Positions 1-4,906 of a stretch of DNA of 10,468 nucleotides are shown one piece after another. This DNA comes from Bacteroidales bacterium (lineage in GTDB: Bacteria > Bacteroidota > Bacteroidia > Bacteroidales > UBA7960). The stretch is from contig SKTQ01000239.1 of assembly GCA_007122505.1 (NCBI GenBank), positions 1 through 10,468 on the forward strand, written 5' to 3'. How positions within the stretch are numbered: the stretch's first letter is position 1; every line of letters begins with the position of its first letter. The notes under the pieces were generated by a model. The model saw nothing but the letters and a program-made list of their open reading frames with translations. It had not been told where the DNA came from and did not search any database. A program made the translations under genes and the position numbers.

Positions 1-102
1 CAAAGCATTTTCATAGGCAGATTCAAGCAATCCTGGACCAATGTTTTTATGGATACCTATGGCTGCACCAATTACTTTATGAGAGATTTCGTTTTCAGTC
101 AT
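1..102 (-). CDS. GxxExxY-family protein, N-terminal fragment (gene runs off the left edge)
   Basis: Only the first 34 codons are in the window. They start at an ATG at 102-100 and read MTENEISHKVIGAAIGIHKN and onward to the left edge. The segment GLLESAY (residues 24-30) is the defining GxxExxY motif. The preceding IG-AA-IHK-hGPGLLE pattern is the usual start of this family of roughly 125-residue proteins, which is related to PDDEXK-type nuclease folds and has no settled function. An earlier in-phase ATG is not available: the nearby ATG at 107-105 runs into a stop at once. The gene lies 26 bp beyond a palindromic repeat (128-226), so it belongs to the same accessory patch as the two ORF6N genes. 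The family call is firm; the function is unknown. Confidence 0.8.
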   Translation of the reverse strand, partial: MTENEISHKVIGAAIGIHKNIGPGLLESAYENAL

Positions 103-127
103 TTCATTGGTTTTTTATCAACTTTCT

Positions 128-226
128 TCTTTGCGCTTTTTGCGTGTTTTTATCTTTGCGGTCTTTGCGAGGGAAAATAATTCCACGCAAAGACCGCAAA
201 GGTTTTCACGCGAAGCACGCAAAGGC
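128..226. repeat. 99-bp palindromic repeat, copy 1
   Basis: This stretch matches 796-894 at 98 of 99 positions; the only difference is C at 159 versus T at 827. It is built from CTTTGCG/CGCAAAG words. Its core is a perfect 16-bp inverted repeat, CTTTGCGGTCTTTGCG (154-169) with CGCAAAGACCGCAAAG (186-201). Inside the 16-nt loop, GGAA and TTCC can pair further. Outer arms (about 129-150 and 204-226) pair imperfectly, so nearly the whole unit can fold into one long hairpin. It sits just past the stop codon of the first ORF6N gene and before the GxxExxY gene. No transposase and no clear target-site duplication is visible. It resembles a REP-like or MITE-like palindrome. Confidence 0.88.
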
Positions 227-235
227 AGCATGCCG

Positions 236-730
236 TTAATAAGCGATGCCTTGCTGAGGGATTAATTTCTTTTTTTCCAAGGCATCAAACAACTTGTTGA
301 AATTTTCATCATGTTTCAGGAGCTTCTGATCAATTTGGTGAAACTTCTCAAAAACAGAAGCGTTATTAATAAGAAACCGGCGCATTTCAACGAAGGCCCG
401 CATGATCAGAATGTTTACTTCGACAGCTATTTTGCTTCGCAAAACAGATGAGAGCATAGCAACGCCTTGCTCAGTGAAAACATGAGGCAGAAATCGTTTT
501 TTACTCCAGTCAACTTTTGCGGTCGCATTTTGCGACCGCAAAAGTTCGTACTCTAGTTCGGATATTTGAAACATAAAATCTTGTGGGAAACGTTCTATGT
601 TTCGCCTCACTTGCTCGTTCAGCCTCTTTACCGGAACTTCATAAAGCTCCGCCAGGTCACTATCAAGCATCACCTGCACACCGCGAATCGTGTGTATTTT
701 GTTTTTAATCAGGATGTTTGGTTTAGTCAT
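236..730 (-). CDS. ORF6N-domain protein, copy 1 (short C-terminus)
   Basis: A 164-residue protein with an N-terminal ORF6N domain (residues about 8-110), a KilA-N/Bro-type domain common in phage and accessory proteins and thought to bind DNA. The family signatures are visible in order: IRGVQVMLDSDLAELYEV, VKRLNEQVRRN, RFPQDFMFQ, LLRSQ, FLPHVFTEQGVAMLSSVLRS, and VNILIMRAFVEMR. A helical, charged tail follows (VFEKFHQIDQKLLKHDENF). The protein ends abruptly at PQQGIAY, ten bases from the palindromic repeat. As I recall the family, many Bacteroidota members continue past this QGI with a further C-terminal region, so this copy may be truncated. It is a tandem paralogue of 765-1397, separated by 34 bp and in the same orientation. 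The ATG at 730 places the domain start as in the paralogue. Domain identity is solid; the role is unknown. Confidence 0.88.
   Translation of the reverse strand: MTKPNILIKNKIHTIRGVQVMLDSDLAELYEVPVKRLNEQVRRNIERFPQDFMFQISELEYELLRSQNATAKVDWSKKRFLPHVFTEQGVAMLSSVLRSKIAVEVNILIMRAFVEMRRFLINNASVFEKFHQIDQKLLKHDENFNKLFDALEKKKLIPQQGIAY
512..546 (-). other. perfect coding-region hairpin in ORF6N copy 1
   Basis: Arms AACTTTTGCGGTCGCA (512-527) and TGCGACCGCAAAAGTT (531-546) are exact reverse complements of 16 bp around a 3-nt loop. The hairpin lies over the codons for the conserved LLRSQ-N-AT segment. A similar perfect hairpin occurs at the homologous place in the second ORF6N gene with different stem bases. 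The word TTTGCGGTC is shared with the 99-bp repeat. Confidence 0.85.
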
Positions 731-764
731 GAGAATTTGGTTTTGTGCAATGCATAGGTAACCG

Positions 765-1397
765 TCAATTGATCATTGATAATCGACAATCATACTCTTT
801 GCGCTTTTTGCGTGTTTTTATCTTTGTGGTCTTTGCGAGGGAAAATAATTCCACGCAAAGACCGCAAAGGTTTTCACGCGAAGCACGCAAAGGCGGCATC
901 AATATGAGGAGGATGCCCTGACGAGGCAACTCCTTATTCTCCATGGCCTGGAAAACTTTTTCCAGCTGTTCGTCGTGTGTTATCAGCTTTTGATTAATTC
1001 TTTGAAACTCCTGGAATACATAAGCATTCTTGATCAGAAATTGGCGCATTTCAACAAAGGCATTTATGATTATGATGCTCACCTCAATGGCTTTTTTGCT
1101 TTTTAGCACTGCTGATAACATCGAAACTCCTTGCTCGGTAAACACAAAAGGAAGATATTTTCTGTGTTTTCCTCTTTTACTGTTTAAGGTCGCAATTTGC
1201 GACCTTAAAGAAGAATACTCATCCTCAGATAATTGAAACATGAAATACTCTGGGAAACGTTCCATGTTTCGCCTCACTTGCTCGTTCAGCCTCTTTACCG
1301 GAACTTCATAAAGCTCCGCCAGGTCACTATCAAGCATAACCTGCACTCCGCGGATGGTGTGGATCTTGTTTTTAATCAGGATGTCTTGTCTATTCAT
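765..1397 (-). CDS. ORF6N-domain protein, copy 2 (C-terminus encoded by the palindromic repeat)
   Basis: A 210-residue paralogue of the neighbouring ORF6N protein with the same ordered motifs: IRGVQVMLDSDLAELYEV, VKRLNEQVRRN, RFPEYFMFQ, LRSQIATL, YLPFVFTEQGVSMLSAVL, and IEVSIIIINAFVEMR. The two proteins are near-identical over the first 45 residues or so and diverge to roughly 60 percent afterwards by eye. Up to PRQGI (about residue 157) it matches its sister. Beyond that the frame passes through the 99-bp repeat (796-894) without a stop and adds about 50 residues, including LRASRENLCGLCVELFSLAK and a Lys/Arg-rich stretch. That tail is therefore repeat-derived and probably not ancestral. The start at the ATG at 1397 matches the domain start of copy 1. 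Function is unknown; a DNA-binding or regulatory role is inferred from the family only. Confidence 0.85.
   Translation of the reverse strand: MNRQDILIKNKIHTIRGVQVMLDSDLAELYEVPVKRLNEQVRRNMERFPEYFMFQLSEDEYSSLRSQIATLNSKRGKHRKYLPFVFTEQGVSMLSAVLKSKKAIEVSIIIINAFVEMRQFLIKNAYVFQEFQRINQKLITHDEQLEKVFQAMENKELPRQGILLILMPPLRASRENLCGLCVELFSLAKTTKIKTRKKRKEYDCRLSMIN
796..894. repeat. 99-bp palindromic repeat, copy 2
   Basis: Same unit and orientation as 128-226, with one base difference. The T at 827 changes one C-G pair of the central 16-bp stem to a T-G mismatch at the DNA level. Unlike copy 1, it lies inside an open reading frame. Its length is a multiple of three and it holds no stop in the ORF6N frame, so it encodes part of that protein's tail. 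Confidence 0.88.
1183..1209 (-). other. perfect coding-region hairpin in ORF6N copy 2
   Basis: Arms TTTAAGGTCGCA (1183-1194) and TGCGACCTTAAA (1198-1209) are exact reverse complements around a 3-nt loop. They lie over the codons for the conserved LRSQIATL segment. Relative to the sister gene two stem positions change on both sides (GC to AA on the left, GC to TT on the right), so pairing is kept. Confidence 0.82.
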
Positions 1398-1703
1398 GAC
1401 TATTGGTGTACAAATATGTAGAAGAATGGGCGTCTTGAATCGTTAATGATCAATACAAATAAATTATACAAATTAAATAAAAATAAAGATAATAATAAAA
1501 TAAATACATTTTAAAGAAAAAATATATCAGGTATGCAATCAGCAATTGCATCTACGGAGCCTAATTGAGAAGGTGATTGATCTTTTTGAGCAAATTATTC
1601 TTGTAATTTCGGAGTTTTGGGCGGAGAGGGTTGGAATCTGCCATAAAAATTGTAGTGGCCCCTCCATTTCGGAAGAAGCCTGAAATTCAACATGTCATAA
1701 ACG
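1398..1703. other. 306-bp intergenic region without a convincing gene
   Basis: The part nearest the ORF6N gene (about 1440-1530) is extremely AT-rich and would hold that gene's promoter, although I could not find a clean TAnnTTTG box. The part from about 1550 to 1690 has more even composition. On the plus strand one frame stays open there (EKVIDLFEQIILVISEFWAE, ending in a TGA at 1680-1682). It has no credible start codon, and the opposite strand also has an open frame, so it may be a gene remnant. No RNA gene was recognised. Confidence 0.5.
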
Positions 1704-2315
1704 TTACTTAATTGGCAGTTTTAGCATCGGCCTGCCTTCAAGGAAGAGCTCCAGGTGATCACCGATTTGAACGGGGCCAACACCTTCGGGGGTGCCTGTA
1801 AAAATGTAATCGCCGATCTTTAAGGTTAGATACTGAGAAACATGGGCAATGATCTGGTCAAAATTGTGCAGCATTTGATCTGAATTGCCTGCCTGAACGA
1901 TTTCACCGTTTTTCTTCAGCTTAAATGAAATGTTGTTTTTGTTTTCCAGATCATCTATACGTACAAATTTGCTGATGGCGGCAGACCCGTCAAATGCTTT
2001 AGCCATTTCCCACGGCAGCCCATCCCTGATGCACTGCTTTTGCAGGTCGCGCGCCGTAAAATCAATGCCTACTGCTACGGCCTCGTAATAGGTATGTGCA
2101 AACCGGGGTTGAATGTTTTTGCCCAGCTTGCAGATCCTGAGTACAAGCTCGGCTTCGTAGTGAATATCTTTGGAAAAATCTGGGTAATAAAAAGGTAGCT
2201 GAGCCCTTATAATGGCTGTTTCCGGCTTCATGAAAAACAAGGGAGCGGCGGGTGGCTGCTGGTTCATTTCCCGGATATGGCCGGCGTAGTTTCTTCCGAT
2301 ACAAATGATTTTCAT
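1704..2315 (-). CDS. fumarylacetoacetate hydrolase (FAH) family protein
   Basis: A 203-residue cytosolic enzyme of the short FAH form (YcgM/FAHD1-like), a metal-dependent fold that cleaves or isomerises acylpyruvate-type or 2-hydroxy-diene-dioate substrates. Features seen: GRNYAGH near residues 7-13, FMKPETA at 28-34, the metal-ligand pattern HYEAELV (E54, E56), and VGIDFTARDLQ with D85 as the third ligand. The signature GLPWEMAKAFDGSAAIS and the C-terminal GTPEGVGPVQIGD follow. The domain is complete at normal length for this subgroup. It starts 7 bp after the stop of the exonuclease gene on the same strand, so the two are probably co-transcribed. The exact substrate cannot be read from sequence; oxaloacetate decarboxylase or acylpyruvase activity is possible. 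Confidence 0.9.
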   Translation of the reverse strand: MKIICIGRNYAGHIREMNQQPPAAPLFFMKPETAIIRAQLPFYYPDFSKDIHYEAELVLRICKLGKNIQPRFAHTYYEAVAVGIDFTARDLQKQCIRDGLPWEMAKAFDGSAAISKFVRIDDLENKNNISFKLKKNGEIVQAGNSDQMLHNFDQIIAHVSQYLTLKIGDYIFTGTPEGVGPVQIGDHLELFLEGRPMLKLPIK

Positions 2316-2322
2316 GCCGATA

Positions 2323-3153
2323 CTACAGGTCTTTCATGATCTTGTTCCCCAAATCATAACCCCTGAGCATGATGGATTGAATGACATTTTTTGTGGAAAG
2401 GGGGAAGTCGGCTTTCATCATCCAGTCGAAATACTGTGGCTCTTTCTTAAAGACCTCTTCCACGAGCCGGTTTTTATGCTTTCCGAATTTAAAAATTTCT
2501 TTTCCCTCCCGGTTATATCCAATATGACCAACCAAATCTGCATTGTTGTGATTGTATGAAAAATCATACAAAGCCTGGACGTCATTTTTTACCGGTTTTG
2601 TAATTTGTCCGGAGTGATCTTCGTATTCAGCGTCATCGTAACGTTCCAGCTGTGCAAGCAGAATCTCATAAGTAGCCCTGGTGTCGGTTTCGGCTTCATG
2701 GGCATCCACAAGTTCTTTGCCGCAATAAAATTTGTAAGCGGCTTTAAGGGTGCGGGGTTCCATTTTGTGAAAAATGTTCTGCACGTCAACAAGCCTGCGT
2801 TTTTTAATATCAAACTGGATACCGCAGCGCAAAAACTCTTCAATAAGCATGGGTACGTCAAACTTGTTGGAATTGTAGCCTGCCAGATCACAATTATGCA
2901 GAAATTTGTTTAATTCGGGGGCCAGCTGGGCAAATGTGGGGGCATCCGAAACGTCCTGGTCTTTGACGCCATGGATTGCAGTTACTTCGGCCGGAATTGG
3001 GATTGTGGGGTTAACCAGTTTTGTGAGCGATTCAGTGCTTCCGTCAGGATTAACTTTGTAAATACTGATTTCAACGATACGGTCTTTGACAACATTGGTA
3101 CCGGTTGTTTCAAGGTCAAAAAAGGCAAGTGGCCGGGTAAGGTTTAGCTCCAT
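2323..3153 (-). CDS. DnaQ-like DEDDh 3'-5' exonuclease
   Basis: A 276-residue protein with an N-terminal exonuclease domain of the DnaQ/epsilon type. The DEDDh residues are all visible: D13 and E15 in FFDLETTG, D99 in YNSNKFDVPML, and H152 with D157 in DAHEAETDT. The last 80 residues or so (HNNADLVGHIGYNREGKEIF onward, with FGKHK) form a C-terminal extension seen in the Bacteroidota versions of this exonuclease. It is not a polymerase fusion, so I call it a stand-alone nuclease acting on single-stranded DNA or RNA ends. I chose the ATG at 3153 because the catalytic motif then begins at the usual distance. An upstream ATG at 3186 adds 11 unlikely residues and falls inside a hairpin. It probably shares an operon with the FAH gene downstream. 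Confidence 0.9.
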   Translation of the reverse strand: MELNLTRPLAFFDLETTGTNVVKDRIVEISIYKVNPDGSTESLTKLVNPTIPIPAEVTAIHGVKDQDVSDAPTFAQLAPELNKFLHNCDLAGYNSNKFDVPMLIEEFLRCGIQFDIKKRRLVDVQNIFHKMEPRTLKAAYKFYCGKELVDAHEAETDTRATYEILLAQLERYDDAEYEDHSGQITKPVKNDVQALYDFSYNHNNADLVGHIGYNREGKEIFKFGKHKNRLVEEVFKKEPQYFDWMMKADFPLSTKNVIQSIMLRGYDLGNKIMKDL

Positions 3154-3179
3154 GTTGATTGTTTTTATCAGATAAACGC

Positions 3180-3210
3180 GGCGCATACAGACCGATGATC
3201 TGCATGCGCC
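3180..3210 (-). promoter_or_regulatory. stem-loop between the E2 gene and the exonuclease start
   Basis: GGCGCAT (3180-3186) pairs with ATGCGCC (3204-3210), and CAGA (3188-3191) pairs with TCTG (3199-3202), with one mismatch between them and a 7-nt loop. No T-run follows on the minus strand, so it is not a standard intrinsic terminator of the upstream E2 gene. It lies 27 bp before the chosen start of the exonuclease and could be a leader structure or an mRNA 3'-end stabiliser. Confidence 0.55.
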
Positions 3211-3242
3211 AGCATATTGTCATATTCAGTTATTTCAATTTA

Positions 3243-3250
3243 CGAAGGTA
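3243..3250 (-). promoter_or_regulatory. possible -7 box for the exonuclease/FAH pair
   Basis: On the minus strand this reads TACCTTCG, one base from the Bacteroidota -7 consensus TAnnTTTG, followed by TAAA. No good -33 box was found at the expected spacing. If used, the transcript would have a leader of about 80 nt containing the 3180-3210 stem-loop. Confidence 0.3.
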
Positions 3251-3272
3251 CAAAAAATAAGCAATGATGAGG

Positions 3273-4619
3273 CTATATACCCTGATTGGTATCGAAGTTT
3301 TCGAGGTATTCAGCCACACGCTGAAGGAACATTCCGCCAAGGGCACCGTCCACAATGCGGTGATCACATGAGAGAGAAAGATCCATGCGGTGGCGGATTC
3401 CGATGCTGTCGCCTTCAGGACCTTCAATCACCACCGGTTTCTTCTGTATCAATCCAACCCCCAGGATGGCTACCTGTGGCTGATTGATGATCGGTGTTCC
3501 CATGGTCGCACCAAATGTACCAAAATTGGTTAAGGTGAATGTTCCGCCCTGGATTTCATCCGGTTTCAGTTTGTTTTGGCGGGCCCTTTGGGCAAGGTCA
3601 TTAACCTCTTTCGCGAGTCCCAGCAGGCTTTTGTGGTCAGCATTTTTAATCACGGGCACAATCAGGTTGCCATCGGGCAGCGCTGCTGCCATCCCCACAT
3701 TGATATTTTTCCTTTTGATGATGTTGTGTCCGTCGATGGATACATTAACCATCGGGTAATCACGCAGTGCCCTGGCAATGGCTTCGATGAAAATGGGCGT
3801 AAAGGTTAGTTTCTCCCCTTCTTTGTCCATCAGTATTTTTTTGTACTTGTTGCGCCAGCGAACGATATTTTCCATATCCACTTCCCTGAAAAGGGTAATA
3901 TGGACTGAAGTATCTTCTGACATCACCATGTGTTCGGCAATCAGTTTGCGCATGCGGTCCATTTCCACCACTTCGTCTTTTTCGCCAATCTGAACGGCCG
4001 GTGGCGCTGGCTTTGATGCGGGTACTTCGGTTTTTGCCGCCTTCGCCGCAACGGGCTCTTTGGCGGGTGCAGGCTTCTCAGAGCGGGTTTTCAGATAGTT
4101 CAAAAGGTCATCTTTGGTCAACCTGTTGTTTTTTCCACTACCCGGTATCTTTTCCAGCTCAGCAACCGGAATATTTTCCTCTCTCGCAATGCTGCGTACA
4201 AGCGGAGAATAGAAACGATCGCTTTCGCTGAAACTTTCGGCAGAGGCAGGCTCTGAGACGGTATCATCCTGTTCGGCCGGTTTTTCCAGCTCGGTTTTTT
4301 GATCTGCCGGTTTTCCAGGCTCCTTCTCGGGAGCAGTTTCCGTGGCCTGTTCCTTTTGTTCTTCAACATCCGACTCTCCTTCCATCTCTATGATGGCGAT
4401 TACGGTTTCTACCTCAACCGTATCACCTTCCTGGAAAAGCTGTTCTTTCAAAACGCCTTCCACCGGACTGGGGATTTCCGAATCCACCTTGTCGGTTGCC
4501 AGTTCCAGAATGGGGTCATCCAATTCTATACGGTCACCAACGTTTTTGAGCCACTTGGTTATGGTTGCCTCTGTAATGCTCTCGCCCAGCTTGGGCATCT
4601 TTAACTCAAATCTCGCCAT
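3273..4619 (-). CDS. 2-oxo acid dehydrogenase E2 component (dihydrolipoamide acyltransferase)
   Basis: A 448-residue E2 subunit that carries acyl groups from E1 to CoA in a pyruvate- or branched-chain-type 2-oxo acid dehydrogenase complex in the cytosol. Domains in order: one lipoyl domain (1-80) with the lipoylated lysine K44 in TDKVDSEIP; a Glu/Pro/Ala/Lys-rich flexible linker; a peripheral subunit-binding domain (about 137-175, SPLVRSIAREENIPVAELEK through NRLTKDDLLNYL); a second linker; and the catalytic acyltransferase domain from about 215. The active site HRIVDG has H420 and D424. All modules are present at normal length. No E1 or E3 gene lies next to it in this window, so its partner enzymes must be encoded elsewhere. 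The substrate class (pyruvate, branched-chain or 2-oxoglutarate) cannot be fixed. The start at the ATG at 4619 gives the canonical MARFELKMPKLGES beginning. Confidence 0.93.
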   Translation of the reverse strand: MARFELKMPKLGESITEATITKWLKNVGDRIELDDPILELATDKVDSEIPSPVEGVLKEQLFQEGDTVEVETVIAIIEMEGESDVEEQKEQATETAPEKEPGKPADQKTELEKPAEQDDTVSEPASAESFSESDRFYSPLVRSIAREENIPVAELEKIPGSGKNNRLTKDDLLNYLKTRSEKPAPAKEPVAAKAAKTEVPASKPAPPAVQIGEKDEVVEMDRMRKLIAEHMVMSEDTSVHITLFREVDMENIVRWRNKYKKILMDKEGEKLTFTPIFIEAIARALRDYPMVNVSIDGHNIIKRKNINVGMAAALPDGNLIVPVIKNADHKSLLGLAKEVNDLAQRARQNKLKPDEIQGGTFTLTNFGTFGATMGTPIINQPQVAILGVGLIQKKPVVIEGPEGDSIGIRHRMDLSLSCDHRIVDGALGGMFLQRVAEYLENFDTNQGI

Positions 4620-4726
4620 AAGTATTTATTTTATCATTGTTTGCAATCGACACAGCAAGGTTAAGATGATGTTTGCTTTAAGTCTGGAATCATTGCTAAT
4701 CAGCAATTCCATTGTCCAATATGTTT

Positions 4727-4756
4727 TTTGGTTTTTCTACGTATCAATTAACCTTG
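4727..4756 (+). promoter_or_regulatory. possible plus-strand promoter
   Basis: TTTG at 4727-4730 and TAACCTTG at 4749-4756 lie 18 nt apart, close to the Bacteroidota TTTG / TAnnTTTG arrangement, with one mismatch in the -7 box. No plus-strand gene follows. A transcript would start near 4763. Confidence 0.3.
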
Positions 4757-4856
4757 CACATTATTCACCGCCAAACAGAGAAGGAACTACGAGTCATCAT
4801 CTCTTTAAAGAAATGCGGGAATATCCATAATGATTCACTTTAACTAAAATCAGAAC

Positions 4857-4885
4857 AAAAAACGATCAAAAAGGTTTGAACCTTT
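4857..4885 (-). terminator. intrinsic terminator candidate for the glycosyltransferase/recR operon
   Basis: AAAGGTT (4870-4876) and AACCTTT (4879-4885) form a 7-bp stem with a very short loop (or 6 bp with 4 nt). On the minus strand it is followed by TTT and, after five bases, TTTTTT (complement of 4857-4862). It lies about 20 bp past the glycosyltransferase stop. On the plus strand a T-run also follows (4895-4900), so it could act in both directions. The stem is short and not GC-rich. Confidence 0.45.
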
Positions 4886-4906
4886 GCCATACTCTTTTTT
4901 ACCGGC

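Larger units (their letters stand above)
4620..4906. other. 287-bp intergenic region with facing promoter-like boxes
   Basis: No credible protein gene is seen. On the minus strand, TAACCTTG (4656-4663) is one base from TAnnTTTG and stands 37 bp before the E2 start, a plausible E2 promoter without a clear -33. On the plus strand, TTTG (4727-4730), an 18-nt spacer and TAACCTTG (4749-4756) form another promoter-like pair. The region ends with the hairpin at 4870-4885. Confidence 0.45.

Noticed and set aside
128..894. CRISPR array from the repeated CGCAAAG words
   Set aside because: Only two 99-bp units occur, separated by coding sequence. There are no regular short spacers and no cas genes.
236..1397. 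The two ORF6N genes as a toxin-antitoxin pair
   Set aside because: They are paralogues of each other, not a toxin with a distinct antitoxin. Nothing in the sequence indicates toxicity or neutralisation.
566..1421. Paired plus-strand frames antisense to the 5' ends of both ORF6N genes, with similar products
   Set aside because: Their similarity follows from the duplicated ORF6N genes on the other strand. They show no start signals or family match of their own.
3154..3186. Upstream ATG at 3186 for the exonuclease
   Set aside because: It adds 11 residues not typical of the family and sits inside a stem-loop. The ATG at 3153 puts FFDLETTG at the normal distance from the start.
3273..4619. Assigning the E2 gene to 2-oxoglutarate dehydrogenase (sucB)
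   Set aside because: No E1 or E3 neighbour is present and the sequence alone does not separate pyruvate, branched-chain and 2-oxoglutarate types, so no symbol is given.
4342..4830. Long plus-strand open frame opposite the E2 gene and its upstream gap
   Set aside because: Most of it lies antisense to the lipoyl domain and linker of the E2 gene. The product is Ser-rich with no recognisable domain, so it is a shadow frame.
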